From: BJGV01 sp965205785
GTDB lineage: Bacteria; Pseudomonadota; Gammaproteobacteria; Burkholderiales; Nitrosomonadaceae
Direction: 5' to 3'
NCBI GenBank assembly: GCA_965205785.1
Contig: OZ242188.1
Span: forward strand, 992,001-1,056,000
DNA: 64,000 nucleotides
Positions 26,167 to 36,559 of this stretch are shown piece by piece. The notes under the pieces were generated by a model. That model made no database searches. It was not told where the DNA came from and saw only the letters and a program-made list of their open reading frames with translations. A program made the position numbers and the translations under genes. How positions within the stretch are numbered: the stretch's first letter is position 1; every line of letters starts with the position of its first letter.

Positions 26167-28344
26167 TCATGTTATCTCATGGGTAATAGTTGAGCCATCT
26201 TTAGCTACAGTTGGTAGAGTAATGGCAATATGGGCGCCATGCGGTTGGATATTTTCAATTTGAATGGCGCCATTATGTTCTTCGACAATCTTTTTTACTA
26301 TTGGTAGGCCCAGTCCTGTACCTTTTAATTTAGTAGTAACATATGGTTCAAACGCACGCATTCTCACATGATCGGGGAAACCTTTGCCATTGTCACTTAG
26401 GCTAAGACATACTCCGTCTTGTACCATTTTCGTGCTCACAGTAATGACTGGTTCCGAAATATCAGCCAGTGAATCTTCTGCATTCTGCAGAAGATTGTGA
26501 ATGACCTGGCGCAATCTGGTTGAGTCTCCCTTTACAGGTGGTAAATTAGGAGTTAAGTCTAAGTGTATATGTGAGTGAAGTTCACCACCTTCAGCAACAC
26601 TTGTTGTTTCATATAGCGTTAGTACTTCCTGTATTAGTTTATTGAGATCTAGCAAACGCAGTTTTAGTTCTGGTGCGCGTGCATATTCACTAAATTCGTT
26701 TACCATTGTCTTCAAGGCGGCCACTTGATTAACAATTGTTTCAGTTGATCTTTTCAAAATTTCTGAATCTTGTGGATCCAATTTTCTGGCCAGTTTCTGC
26801 TGTACTCGTTCAGCAGAAAGTTGTATCGGCGTAAGAGGGTTCTTGATCTCATGAGCGAGACGTCTGGCAACTTCTCTCCATGCGGCAGTACGTTGTGCTT
26901 GTAGTAAATTAGTAATATCGTCAAAAACTACAACACCCCCGCCTCCCGAGACATGTGGGAGACGTGTTCCACGTAAGAGCAAAACTTGGTTTATGCCATC
27001 GCTAGTTCGCTCCACTTGACATTGCCATTCACCGGTCTTGCCCGATTGGAATCCTTCACGAATTCCATTTTCTAAGGCAAGAAGTTGGGGTTCTTGGGTA
27101 GTGCATTCTTCCATAGTTAATCCCTCAAGACTTGCTAATGGAACTTTCAAAATATATTCAGCACTTAGATTTGCAGTACGCATACGTAAACTTTCATCAA
27201 ATACAAGGACTCCTGATGAAAGATTAGCCAGAATACTCTCTAAGTAAGCTCTAGCACTTTCAACCTCATGCTGATTACGTTGCGTTTCTGTACGTGCTTC
27301 TTCTAGCTGCTGAGTCATGAGATTGAATGATTCAGTTAGTACACCCAATTCATCTTTACTTTGTACGGGGTGCCTTCTACTAAAGTCACCCTGTGCCACT
27401 GCGCGAGTACCTTCTGCCAACCTACCTAGTGGAGCGCTGAGTCGCTCACTAATAAGGAAAGCAGCAGCTAACGCAGAAAAGAGTGAGAGTAGTAGAACCA
27501 AAGTTAATGTCACTCCGTAGAGCCTTTTCAGGCCATGGCGCGACAATGACAGTTCTTCATAATCACGATATATTGTTTGAACTTTTTCTGCATTTTCTGC
27601 TAATTGCTTTGGTACTGGTTGCAACAACTGCAAAATTTGGATGTCTCCTTCTAAATTAAGAACATTTACTGGAACTGGTTCAACCACACGCAAATATAAG
27701 CCTTTTCCTGGTATAAATTCAACAGCACTATAGGCTTCTTGCATTCTAACTTGGCGCATCACAGCAGTACTTGGCATATCTGGAACTTCCATACCGGCGG
27801 TATCAGAAAACGCAATTACCCTGCCATCCTTATTAAATAGTGTTGCTTCTTGTACTTGTGATTGCTCTAGTAGTTGGTTTAGTTCCGGTAATGGTAGAGC
27901 GGACTGTCCAGATAGGGTAATGGCAGTGACTTGGGCGTTCTTTTGTAATTCTTCCAATAAATTGTCCAACGTGGTTCGTCCAAGACTTAAACCTCCCTCC
28001 AACGCCTGGTCAACCTTAACATCAAACCAGGACTCTATACTTTTACCAAGGAATTGTACTGATGCACCGTATACTAATACACCTGGCAGAACGGCCATTA
28101 GAGAGAAAATGAGTAATAAGCGTAACGCAAGCCTGGAACCTAATACTCCTTTTTTAAGCCTACGTCTGAGTCTCCAGAGTAGATATCCAACTACTGTCAT
28201 GAGAAACAGCACGAAACCAACATTAAGCTGAATTAGAAGCTGATATTTTCGTTCAAAGAAATCAGTATCATCGCCTGCAATAGCAAGCAGAAATAGCATT
28301 ACCGCACTAATTAAAACAGCGCCAATAATTATTATGTATTTCAC
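26167..28344 (-). CDS. ntrY: Sensor histidine kinase NtrY
   Basis: Membrane histidine kinase of the NtrYX system, linked in other bacteria to nitrogen and redox/envelope responses. 725 residues: three N-terminal membrane segments (about 1-25, 35-60, 75-100), a periplasmic part, a fourth segment and HAMP near 285-355, a PAS-like domain near 365-480, HisKA with phospho-His in RRLAHEIKNPLTP, then HATPase motifs NAEDSL, DNGKGFP and GTGLGLPIV. The start is GTG at 28344, overlapping the DUF4390 stop (GTGA), which indicates translational coupling. All catalytic motifs are present. Confidence 0.96.
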   Translation of the reverse strand: MKYIIIIGAVLISAVMLFLLAIAGDDTDFFERKYQLLIQLNVGFVLFLMTVVGYLLWRLRRRLKKGVLGSRLALRLLLIFSLMAVLPGVLVYGASVQFLGKSIESWFDVKVDQALEGGLSLGRTTLDNLLEELQKNAQVTAITLSGQSALPLPELNQLLEQSQVQEATLFNKDGRVIAFSDTAGMEVPDMPSTAVMRQVRMQEAYSAVEFIPGKGLYLRVVEPVPVNVLNLEGDIQILQLLQPVPKQLAENAEKVQTIYRDYEELSLSRHGLKRLYGVTLTLVLLLSLFSALAAAFLISERLSAPLGRLAEGTRAVAQGDFSRRHPVQSKDELGVLTESFNLMTQQLEEARTETQRNQHEVESARAYLESILANLSSGVLVFDESLRMRTANLSAEYILKVPLASLEGLTMEECTTQEPQLLALENGIREGFQSGKTGEWQCQVERTSDGINQVLLLRGTRLPHVSGGGGVVVFDDITNLLQAQRTAAWREVARRLAHEIKNPLTPIQLSAERVQQKLARKLDPQDSEILKRSTETIVNQVAALKTMVNEFSEYARAPELKLRLLDLNKLIQEVLTLYETTSVAEGGELHSHIHLDLTPNLPPVKGDSTRLRQVIHNLLQNAEDSLADISEPVITVSTKMVQDGVCLSLSDNGKGFPDHVRMRAFEPYVTTKLKGTGLGLPIVKKIVEEHNGAIQIENIQPHGAHIAITLPTVAKDGSTITHEIT

Positions 28345-28973
28345 GGTTTATCCTGAAGAATAAGCCTTTGCAAAGGGAATCTAAGTTTCCATTGTTTCCA
28401 GTTTGAGCTCAGGTTCCATTCTTTTGAACCAAGTGCTTCTACTTGAAACGGTTTTGGAAGTCGTGATAGGTCTAATCGCATACGTAACTTTGCTATATAT
28501 TCTTTATCTTGTAGCAATTTTGAACTTGCTACGATAGGGCGGCCTCGCACCCGGCTTAAGACTCGTAACGCTTCTTTTAAAGTACTGAAACTCTGCTTTT
28601 GTAACCCGCCACTCAGACGGTATTGGCGTGTGAGCGCATAGTAACTCAGCGCATCCCGTTGTTTGCTTCGAGCAATTCTTTTATCAAACCAGTACCAGCG
28701 CGGACTTACTAATCTAAAATCAGTTACAAAATAAAGTACGATACCTTTTTTGAGTGCTTTTCTTAGAGTAGGGTTCAAAGCTATCTCAATATCAGCGTTG
28801 AATTGATAGCCATCGTCAACAGCATCTAGTTCAACGAACTTTAACTTTATACCGTCTGCTTCTGCTGTAAAGGACATTAATAGCAAAGTGGTTAGCAGCA
28901 TTGTTGCAGCCACACGTACTACCTGCGCAGCACAGTTAGACTTTTTGTAGCAAGGTATAGTAGAAACCATCAT
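28341..28973 (-). CDS. DUF4390 exported protein
   Basis: Conserved betaproteobacterial protein always found between rsmB and ntrY; function not known. About 210 residues, with a hydrophobic signal-like stretch (ATMLLTTLLLMSFTAEA) and then a beta-rich domain with SPRWYWFDKRIA. The open frame runs far back into rsmB, but the homologous part begins near here. I choose ATG 28973, which overlaps the rsmB end by 38 nt; a GTG at 28913 just after rsmB is an alternative. Being exported and coupled to ntrY, it may feed the sensor, but that is inference. Confidence 0.8.
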   Translation of the reverse strand: MMVSTIPCYKKSNCAAQVVRVAATMLLTTLLLMSFTAEADGIKLKFVELDAVDDGYQFNADIEIALNPTLRKALKKGIVLYFVTDFRLVSPRWYWFDKRIARSKQRDALSYYALTRQYRLSGGLQKQSFSTLKEALRVLSRVRGRPIVASSKLLQDKEYIAKLRMRLDLSRLPKPFQVEALGSKEWNLSSNWKQWKLRFPLQRLILQDKP

Positions 28974-30213
28974 GCTGGGAATTCGGCAGCAGTTGTCCGT
29001 CAAGAGCTTCAACCGTAGGTAACGGTATAATTCTAGCATCTGAATGATTAAGCAAAAATTCTTCAACCTGTAATTTATTTTCCTCAAAAAACACAGAACA
29101 GGTAACGTAGAGCAATTTACCATCTCTAGCCAGGGTCTGCCATAAGGCATTGAGGATTTTTTGTTGAATTGAGATAAATTGGATGATATCACTTGGACGT
29201 CTTAGCCATTTTATATCAGGATGACGGCGAACTACCCCCGATGCAGAGCATGGGACATCAGCTAAAATCCGGTCAAATAATTTTCCATTCCACCATTCTG
29301 ACAGATTAGCTGCATTACCGCAGACAATGCGATAATTTTTGAAAGCGAGTCGTTCAAAATTTTGTTTTACAAGATTAAGCCGTGCAGGATCATTATCTAG
29401 TGAAGTTAGGTCTATATCAACTAGCTCTAGTAAATGTCCACTTTTTCCACCAGGAGCAGCACAAGCATCCAAAACATACATGCCGTCATGTGTATCTAAG
29501 AATGGCGCGGCTAATTGTGCACCTGCATCCTGTACTGAAACCAGGCCTGACGTAAATCCTGGTAGTTTTTCTACTGTTACCGGCTGTTGAAGAATGAGAG
29601 CATTGTTCCATACTATCTGCGCACTCAAGTTATGATCATTTAGCTGATTCTGATATTCTAAAATCCCAATTTTGTTTTTATTGACTCGAAGAGTCATTGA
29701 TGGCCTTTGATTGCTTGTTTCAAGTATTGCACTATATTCTCGAGGATATTGTCCACGAAGTTTATCTATCCACCACTGTGGGTAGGAGTATCTTCCTACC
29801 TCCTTTTTATCTGTCGTTTTTAGGAGAGTTTCGCGTTGTCTTATAAAACCACGTAGTACTGCATTAATCAGTCCTTTTACACCCTTGTCATAGTTTAGAT
29901 TCAAGGATGCAGATACGGCATGGTCAACCACCGCATATGAAGCAGCTTTACTGTATTGTAGTTGATATAAGCTTACTAACAATAAACATCGTAGGTCCTG
30001 TTTTCTTAGAGGCTTCTTAAGTAACAGACCAAGCAACGTATCTAGTTGTCCGTAGAACCTTAAAACGCCATAACTTATATCCTGAATGGCTCCTCGTTGT
30101 TGGTCTGAGAGAGTATGATGAGTGCGCCATAACTCTTTTAAAACAACGGTCAAACTTGCTCCTGCTAGTACCTTACTCACTGCATAAGTAGCTAAGAGCT
30201 GAGTTTTAATCAT
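28936..30213 (-). CDS. rsmB: 16S rRNA (cytosine-967-C5)-methyltransferase RsmB
   Basis: AdoMet-dependent RNA m5C methyltransferase. The 425 residues begin with a NusB-like RNA-binding domain (1-140), followed by the Rossmann methyltransferase: VLDACAAPGGKSGHLLE, then the two catalytic cysteines in ADVPCSASGVVRRHPD and LLYVTCSVFFEEN. Starts at ATG 30213, 5 nt after fmt ends, so they are in one operon. Confidence 0.97.
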   Translation of the reverse strand: MIKTQLLATYAVSKVLAGASLTVVLKELWRTHHTLSDQQRGAIQDISYGVLRFYGQLDTLLGLLLKKPLRKQDLRCLLLVSLYQLQYSKAASYAVVDHAVSASLNLNYDKGVKGLINAVLRGFIRQRETLLKTTDKKEVGRYSYPQWWIDKLRGQYPREYSAILETSNQRPSMTLRVNKNKIGILEYQNQLNDHNLSAQIVWNNALILQQPVTVEKLPGFTSGLVSVQDAGAQLAAPFLDTHDGMYVLDACAAPGGKSGHLLELVDIDLTSLDNDPARLNLVKQNFERLAFKNYRIVCGNAANLSEWWNGKLFDRILADVPCSASGVVRRHPDIKWLRRPSDIIQFISIQQKILNALWQTLARDGKLLYVTCSVFFEENKLQVEEFLLNHSDARIIPLPTVEALDGQLLPNSQHDGFYYTLLQKV

Positions 30214-30218
30214 CTTGC

Positions 30219-31145
30219 TTACGTAAAATAGTCACCAGGTTTCAATGAATGCCCAGTAAGGAATTCAGCAGCGCGTAGTTTTATGCCACCAGGTTTCTGT
30301 ACTATTTCTAGTACTAGAGAACCTTTACCGCAAGCAACGACGATGCCTTCTTGTCCGGTTGATAGAATCTCACCCGGGGAACCCATGGTATTAGTAGTTG
30401 GCCTTGCCTGAAAAATTTTAAGAGAGAGTCCATCTACCATAGAATGTGCGCCAGGATGAGGATTAAATGCTCGTATGGAATAACTGATTTTTTCAGCACT
30501 CAACTGCCAGTTAATTTTTGCTTCTCCTTTTTCCAGTTTTGGAGCATAGCTTGCATCTTTTTCATTTTGTGGTATTGCAACAATCTTTTGATTTTTTAAA
30601 ATATTTAGTGTTTCAACAACACATTCTGCACCGAGTCTGGCAAGCTTATCGGATAAAGTTTTAGTGTTGTCATTATGTAGTATAGGGATACTCCGTTGCA
30701 GTAACATGTTACCAGTATCAAGACCTTGATCCATTTGCATAATTGTAATACCGGTTTCCCGTTCACCGGCCAGAATGGCTCTTTGAATTGGTGCGGCGCC
30801 TCGCCAGTGTGGCAACAAAGAAGCATGGATATTTATACATCCAAGACACGGATTATTTAAAATGATTGAAGGTAAAATTAGTCCATAGGCTGCTACTACC
30901 ATTATATCTGCACAAATTTTATTTAACTGCTCGTGTATCCCAGGTTGCTTAAGCGATCGTGGTTGCAATAAAGTAAGATTGTGCTTTTGTGCTAGTGATT
31001 TAACTGCGCTAGCATTTAACTTCATCCCTCTTCCAGCTGGACGATCCGGCTGGGTCAATACAAGTGCAATCTCATGTCCTTCAGTTATTAGAGCTTCAAG
31101 TGCATGTGCAGCAAATTGTGGCGTACCTGCAAAAATAATCTTCAT
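30219..31145 (-). CDS. fmt: Methionyl-tRNA formyltransferase
   Basis: Formylates initiator Met-tRNA using 10-formyl-THF. 308 residues. FAGTPQFAAHALEAL at the N-terminus, the catalytic INIHASLLPHWRGAAPIQRAI segment near residue 108 and LDTGNML follow the family pattern. It lies between def and rsmB on the minus strand. Confidence 0.97.
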   Translation of the reverse strand: MKIIFAGTPQFAAHALEALITEGHEIALVLTQPDRPAGRGMKLNASAVKSLAQKHNLTLLQPRSLKQPGIHEQLNKICADIMVVAAYGLILPSIILNNPCLGCINIHASLLPHWRGAAPIQRAILAGERETGITIMQMDQGLDTGNMLLQRSIPILHNDNTKTLSDKLARLGAECVVETLNILKNQKIVAIPQNEKDASYAPKLEKGEAKINWQLSAEKISYSIRAFNPHPGAHSMVDGLSLKIFQARPTTNTMGSPGEILSTGQEGIVVACGKGSLVLEIVQKPGGIKLRAAEFLTGHSLKPGDYFT

Positions 31146-31258
31146 GATTAGCTATTTTAGATACCATTAAGTATTTTACTTATGTCAGAAATTCTATAAG
31201 ACTTATATCACTACTAAAGTGGTTAATTATCTGTAGAAAATGCCAGACAAATAATCAG

Positions 31259-31762
31259 TTACATTATGTTTCGTTGTTGTTTTTTTAGTTTTCCACGAAT
31301 TCTTGTCTGTTTTAGCTGTGATAAGTACTCAACGAACACTTTACCTATTAAATGATCCATTTCATGTTGAATGCAGACTGCTAATAATCCATTGGCCTCA
31401 AGTACATATGGGTTCCCATGAATATTCAATGCTTTAATTGTAATGTACTCAGCGCGACGAACTTTTTCAAAAATTCCTGGTACTGACAGACAACCCTCTT
31501 CGATATCAGACACTCCAGATGAAAATGTGATTTCTGGATTGATTAATACGTGTAACTGGTCGTGGGTGTCAGATGCGTCAATTACAATCACACATTGGTG
31601 AACATCTACCTGTGTTGCTGCTAAACCGATTCCAGGGGCAGCATACATAGTTTCTGCCATGTTGTGTACCAAAGTGCGAATTTCATCAGTCACTTCTGGA
31701 ACTTTAGCCGCAACCTTATGTAGTCGTTCGTCCGGGTATCGTAAAATCTTTAGAAGAGCCAT
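31259..31762 (-). CDS. def: Peptide deformylase
   Basis: Metal enzyme that removes the formyl group from nascent proteins. 167 residues. The three signature motifs are complete: GIGLAATQV, EEGCLSVPG (metal Cys) and QHEMDHLIGKVF (metal His pair and catalytic Glu). First gene of the def-fmt-rsmB-DUF4390-ntrY-ntrX run, divergent from the LysM gene. Confidence 0.97.
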   Translation of the reverse strand: MALLKILRYPDERLHKVAAKVPEVTDEIRTLVHNMAETMYAAPGIGLAATQVDVHQCVIVIDASDTHDQLHVLINPEITFSSGVSDIEEGCLSVPGIFEKVRRAEYITIKALNIHGNPYVLEANGLLAVCIQHEMDHLIGKVFVEYLSQLKQTRIRGKLKKQQRNIM

Positions 31763-31923
31763 AAAAGCATTTTTATTTAAATTGTATATCTAATGGATTA
31801 AATACAAGATTTAGACAAAATTAACCTATTTGTTTTATATAAAGTGCCGATAGTTAATTCTAATGTGACATTTTATATTACTAAGCCTTAAAAATTGGGC
31901 TTTTTCGGTGACCGAGGGGTCTC

Positions 31924-33099
31924 ATGCATAATTCTATTATATCTGTGATTTTGTTTGTGGGTCTGCTTTATGGGCCAATGGCTAATGCAGCTGACGTTAA
32001 ACTTCAAAACAACGTACCTGATCGATACGTTGTAGTTCCTGGCGACACACTCTGGAGTCTTTCTTCACGTTTTCTGAAAGACCCCTGGCGTTGGAAGGAG
32101 ATCTGGGATTTAAATGAGCAGCAGATAAAGAATCCTCACAAAATTTATCCTGGAGATCTTATCGTAATAGAGAGAACACCTGATGGAAATAAATTACGGA
32201 TAATTAAAGAGACTGTTGTAATGGAAAGATTGTCTCCTCATGTACGAATGGAGAAGTCTGATGCTGACGCGATTCCAAGCATTCCGGTTGCGGCAATTGA
32301 GCCTTTTCTAAGCCAGCCTTTGGTAATAGATAAAGACAGTCTTGAAAGCGCGCCAATAGTACTGGGGACCACTGACAACCGAGTGTTATTAAGTAAGGGT
32401 GATCAGGTATATGCTAAGAATATGCCAACAGATCAAGGTTCATCATGGCAAATCTTTCGTCCCGGAAAAGCTCTGATTGATCCTGACATCTCTGATGATG
32501 AGGCCTTGTTACCTGAATGGTTGGGTGAGTATCTGGTACCTGAGTCGTTTGGAGATTATGTGGGTGAAGGATGGCTTGGGGAGAATAAAGGTAAAGTTCT
32601 AGGATATGAAGCTGTATATTTAGGAGACGCAGTGGTAGAAAGGTTTGCTGAGCTTAGCACCATCTCTATTGTTCGTTCTTCATTAGAAATATTTAAAGGA
32701 GACCGGTTAATTCCTGCACCACCTACAGCATTTATTAACTACGCACCACATGCTCCAGAACAGGATGTTAATGGGCGTATTATTTCTGTTTATGGTGGCG
32801 TTACAGAAATTGGCAAAGGCTCTATTGTTGTCCTGAGTAAAGGGATGCAAGATGGACTGGAAACAGGGAATGTGCTGGCAATTTATCGTCGGCACTTGTC
32901 TGAAACAGGCGATAACTCACTCAAAGTTGATCGCTCTTTTGATGAATTGGGCTCACCACCTAAGCGCGAGGTTGTAGAATTACCTGAAGAGCGAGCCGGA
33001 TTAGTATTTGTATTCAGGGTATTTGAAAAAGTATCTTATGCGTTGGTAATGCAAACTACTCAGCCAATTCGGATTCTTGATTCAGTAAAAACCCCGTAA
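31924..33099 (+). CDS. Secreted LysM-domain protein
   Basis: 391 residues. A signal peptide (about 1-22, ending ANA-AD) is followed by a LysM domain at residues 35-85 (VVPGDTLWSLSSRFLKDPWRWKEIW), which binds peptidoglycan. The rest resembles the long C-terminal domain of betaproteobacterial LysM proteins encoded next to def/dprA. Its role is probably cell-wall maintenance. The GAGGGG ribosome site lies in a small GACC/GGTC hairpin just before the ATG. In many relatives dprA follows; here the next gene is topoisomerase III. Confidence 0.9.
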   Translation: MHNSIISVILFVGLLYGPMANAADVKLQNNVPDRYVVVPGDTLWSLSSRFLKDPWRWKEIWDLNEQQIKNPHKIYPGDLIVIERTPDGNKLRIIKETVVMERLSPHVRMEKSDADAIPSIPVAAIEPFLSQPLVIDKDSLESAPIVLGTTDNRVLLSKGDQVYAKNMPTDQGSSWQIFRPGKALIDPDISDDEALLPEWLGEYLVPESFGDYVGEGWLGENKGKVLGYEAVYLGDAVVERFAELSTISIVRSSLEIFKGDRLIPAPPTAFINYAPHAPEQDVNGRIISVYGGVTEIGKGSIVVLSKGMQDGLETGNVLAIYRRHLSETGDNSLKVDRSFDELGSPPKREVVELPEERAGLVFVFRVFEKVSYALVMQTTQPIRILDSVKTP

Positions 33100-33112
33100 T
33101 AATTTTTACGGG
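33093..33112 (+). terminator. Possible terminator at the end of the LysM gene
   Basis: CCCGTAA (33093-33099, containing the stop codon) pairs with TTACGGG (33106-33112), loop TAATTT, followed by AGATTTTC. The stem is good, the T-run short. Confidence 0.5.
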
Positions 33113-33684
33113 AGATTTTCATAAAGTCTGGGACATTATCGTCTCTAAAATCACATCTGGTTTACTCCTGGTTAGGTTTATATTTCCTTTTAGACAGGGT
33201 AAAAATTTAAAAGCCAGCTAAATTTCCTTTCTTTAGACACTACTCAATTAGTATTAGAAAATGGTTTTAATGTCTAAGTAGTGTGCTTTTGCATAGTAAC
33301 TATTGCTGTGGTACTCGGTATAATAACAAATTGTATCTTTGTAACTGCTTGACTGTATTAGCTGTATCCGCCATGCTTGATATTCGGATTAAATAGATAT
33401 ATGCGGAATCTCAGAATAAACTACCTGTGAATTTAATTAATAATAGGATTCTGAGTGCTCCAAAAGCTCGAAACTAAATTTATAAAAACTCAAAATTACC
33501 ATTTAAAATTAAATTAAAATTGTTCCTGAAGCGTTAGATTGAATACTATTGTAAGTTTAATTTGAAAATTATTACGGCTCATTTTTTTATCTAACTGAGC
33601 TTTCAAGCCATTTATTGTGGTAATCTCCCACCGTAATTTTAAAAGCATTGTTGACCATACGAAAGGAATTTACAAGAGAACCTT
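33113..33684. other. Long AT-rich intergenic region before topoisomerase III
   Basis: About 570 nt with no credible open frame. It contains an imperfect inverted repeat ACACTAC/GTAGTGT near 33237-33287. In related bacteria dprA and smg often occupy this place; I see no recognisable remnant of either. It should carry the topoisomerase promoter near 33600-33684. Confidence 0.5.
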
Positions 33685-36192
33685 ATGGGTAAAGTCTTAA
33701 TCATAGCTGAGAAACCATCAGTTGCTACCGATATTGCACGGGTTTTGGGTGGATTTGTGAAGCATTCTGACTACTATGAAAGTGAAGAGTATGTGTTGTC
33801 ATCAGCTGTGGGCCACTTACTAGAACTTGCGGTACCAGAAAAATACGAAGTTAAACGTGGTAAATGGAGTTTTGCAAATCTACCGGTAATTCCACCTCAC
33901 TTTGATCTTAATCCTATTGAGAAAACTAAACCACGATTAAAGCTTCTAAAGAAACTCATTAAACGGAAAGATGTTGATAGGCTTATCAATGCCTGTGATG
34001 CAGGACGTGAGGGGGAATTAATTTTCCAATATATTGCACGTTATGTGGCAACAAAAAAGCCAATTATGCGTCTATGGCTACAGTCAATGACGCCAAGCTC
34101 GATAAAAGATGGCTTCACAAATTTACTAGAGAATGATGCTATGCATGCTCTAGCTCAGGCTGCTGTGAGTCGGTCTGAAGCTGATTGGTTGGTTGGTATT
34201 AACGGTACGCGGGCAATGACAGCATTTAATTCCCAGGAAGGTGGTTTTCATAAAACTACAGTAGGTAGGGTGCAAACTCCTACTTTGGCACTTCTTATTG
34301 AGCGTGAAGAGACAATTAAAAAGTATATTTCTCGAGATTACTGGGAGATTCATGGTGTTTTTCTCGCAACAGATGGTAGTTATAACGGACGCTGGTTTGA
34401 TGAAAAATTTATTAAGAATAAAAAAGACGCTGAACATAAAGCCGAGCGTGTGTGGGATCAGGAAATTGCTGAGTCTATTCGTATCAAATGCCAGGGCAAG
34501 CCTGGCATAGTTAGTGAAGAAAGCAAGCCTGCCAAAGAAGTATGCCCTAGGCTTTATGATCTTACTAGTTTGCAGCGAGATGCTAATGGGCGATTTGGGT
34601 TTTCTGCAAAGATGACGCTTGGATTAGCTCAAGCTTTATATGAGAAACATAAAGTATTGACATATCCTCGTACTGATTCACGTGCGCTACCAGAAGATTA
34701 TATTTCAACTGTAAAAGATACTTTGGGAGCAATGAAGGATTCTCACTATGGTTTATTTGCAGAACAAATTTTGAGCTCTGAGTGGGTAAAATCAAACAAA
34801 CGAATTTTTAACAATTCTAAAATTTCAGATCATTTTGCAATAATTCCTACTTCGCTCAAACCTAAGCGGTTAAATGAAGCTGAAGAGAAGCTTTATGATT
34901 TGGTAACAAAACGCTTTTTGGCAATTTTCTATCCTGCTGCAGAATTTCTTGTAACTATCAGAATCACCCGAGTTGAGAATGAGCCATTCAAAACTGAGGG
35001 CAAAGTAATGGTTAATCCCGGATGGCAAGCTGTTTATGGTAAAGAGGCACGAGTAAATGGAGCTAATAAAGATTCATCTTTAGTTGCTGTAAAACAGAAT
35101 GAATCTGTACATGCAGAAGAGATAGAAGTAGTTGTAAATCAGACCCGGCCACCAGCTAGATTTAACGAGGCAACATTACTATCAGCTATGGAAAGTGCAG
35201 GTAAGTTAGTAGAAGATGGAGAACTGCGCGAAGCAATGAGTGCCAAAGGGTTAGGTACCCCTGCAACTCGTGCTTCAATTATCGAAGGGTTGGTATTTGA
35301 GAATTATTTACAGCGTGTGGGCCGAGAATTACATCCTACAGCTAAAGCTTTTTCATTGATTATTCTTCTTCGCGGTTTGAAGGTCCCGGAACTTACGTCA
35401 CCCGAGCTGACTGGGAATTGGGAATTCAAACTACGGCAAATTGAGCAAAATGAGCTTGAGCGTAGCTCTTTCATGGAAGAAATTGCTGATATGACACGCC
35501 ATATGGTGGAACAAGCAAAGAATCATCGTGGCGAGACTATAAGCGGAGATTTTTCAACACTTATTTCACCCTGTCCAAAGTGCGGTGGGGTAATCCAGGA
35601 AACCTACAAGAAATTTCAATGTAAAAAATGTGATTTTGCATTGTGGAAAATACTTGCCGGCAGGCAATTTGAAATATCTGAAATGGAAGAACTAATTACA
35701 CACCGCCAGGTTGGTACGCTGCAAGGTTTTCGGAGTAAAATGGGTAGATTATTTAATGCAAATATAAAGCTCACAGATGAATATGAAATGAAGTTTGATT
35801 TTGGTGAAAATAATGATGAGAGTACAGAGGAAGTAGATTTCTCAGATCAAGATTCCTTGGGTAAATGCCTCAAGTGTTATGGTCGAGTATTTGAACATGG
35901 TATAAGTTACACTTGTGAAAATGCAGTTGGAGCCAACCGAAAATGTGATTTCAGAACTGGAAAAATAATTCTCAAGCGTCCAATCGAACGTGAGCAAGTT
36001 ACAAAGTTATTACACACAGGAAAAACAGACCTGCTTTCTAAATTTATTTCAAAGAAAGGAAGGCCTTTCTCAGCTTATTTGGTAGCCGATGAGGGTGGGA
36101 AAACGCGATTTGAGTTTGAGCAGAAACGAGCAAAGACTGGGACTAAAACTAAGGCAACCAAACTTAAAACAAAAGTATCAGCTGCCAAGTAA
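33685..36192 (+). CDS. topB: DNA topoisomerase III (type IA)
   Basis: ATP-independent topoisomerase that relaxes and decatenates DNA through a 5'-phosphotyrosine. 835 residues. Toprim motifs: the Glu in IAEKPSVA and the metal triad DAGREGE near residue 110. The catalytic Tyr is in LTYPRTDSRALP near 330. The C-terminus has a Cys4 finger (CPKCGGVIQETYKKFQCKKC) and a second Cys-rich unit (CLKCYGRVF...), with topoisomerase C-terminal repeats, then a basic tail. ATG at 33685, weak ribosome site. Complete gene. Confidence 0.96.
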   Translation: MGKVLIIAEKPSVATDIARVLGGFVKHSDYYESEEYVLSSAVGHLLELAVPEKYEVKRGKWSFANLPVIPPHFDLNPIEKTKPRLKLLKKLIKRKDVDRLINACDAGREGELIFQYIARYVATKKPIMRLWLQSMTPSSIKDGFTNLLENDAMHALAQAAVSRSEADWLVGINGTRAMTAFNSQEGGFHKTTVGRVQTPTLALLIEREETIKKYISRDYWEIHGVFLATDGSYNGRWFDEKFIKNKKDAEHKAERVWDQEIAESIRIKCQGKPGIVSEESKPAKEVCPRLYDLTSLQRDANGRFGFSAKMTLGLAQALYEKHKVLTYPRTDSRALPEDYISTVKDTLGAMKDSHYGLFAEQILSSEWVKSNKRIFNNSKISDHFAIIPTSLKPKRLNEAEEKLYDLVTKRFLAIFYPAAEFLVTIRITRVENEPFKTEGKVMVNPGWQAVYGKEARVNGANKDSSLVAVKQNESVHAEEIEVVVNQTRPPARFNEATLLSAMESAGKLVEDGELREAMSAKGLGTPATRASIIEGLVFENYLQRVGRELHPTAKAFSLIILLRGLKVPELTSPELTGNWEFKLRQIEQNELERSSFMEEIADMTRHMVEQAKNHRGETISGDFSTLISPCPKCGGVIQETYKKFQCKKCDFALWKILAGRQFEISEMEELITHRQVGTLQGFRSKMGRLFNANIKLTDEYEMKFDFGENNDESTEEVDFSDQDSLGKCLKCYGRVFEHGISYTCENAVGANRKCDFRTGKIILKRPIEREQVTKLLHTGKTDLLSKFISKKGRPFSAYLVADEGGKTRFEFEQKRAKTGTKTKATKLKTKVSAAK

Positions 36193-36301
36193 TCAAGCTG
36201 GTCAAATAAGAATTTAATATGATTTATAAGGGTCTATTATTCTTTATCTAAAATAACTGCCGATAGTAGAATACTATGTTCCTTCTAGGAGATAACATAG
36301 A

Positions 36302-36559
36302 TTACATTTGTGTGCCAAATACTTGCGGAAAGAAATATTTTAAAATAGATCCCGCGACCCAGATCATTAGTATTAGGCTTGTAATAATAGCTACTCCCTC
36401 TCCGATAGTTGATATTAGTGTTGAGCCAAGGCTTCCGAATTCTACTTGCCCGGACTCATTACGTCGACTTTCCTTACGTTTCCTAACCCAGATATGAAGC
36501 CATATAGCGATAGGTACAAGGATAAATGAAACTAACAGGTTTAATTCAGGGTCATCCAT
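36302..36559 (-). CDS. Small two-helix membrane protein, function unknown
   Basis: 85 residues. Two hydrophobic stretches (about 8-24 and 55-75) are separated by a charged loop KRKESRRNESG. I do not recognise the family. It is convergent with topB and lies downstream of mscL on the same strand (139-nt gap). Its composition and a plausible ATG at 36559 make it a likely real gene, but no function can be given. Confidence 0.6.
   Translation of the reverse strand: MDDPELNLLVSFILVPIAIWLHIWVRKRKESRRNESGQVEFGSLGSTLISTIGEGVAIITSLILMIWVAGSILKYFFPQVFGTQM

Noticed and set aside
28974..29192. N-terminal extension of the DUF4390 frame
   Set aside because: It lies inside rsmB in another frame and carries no DUF4390-like sequence.
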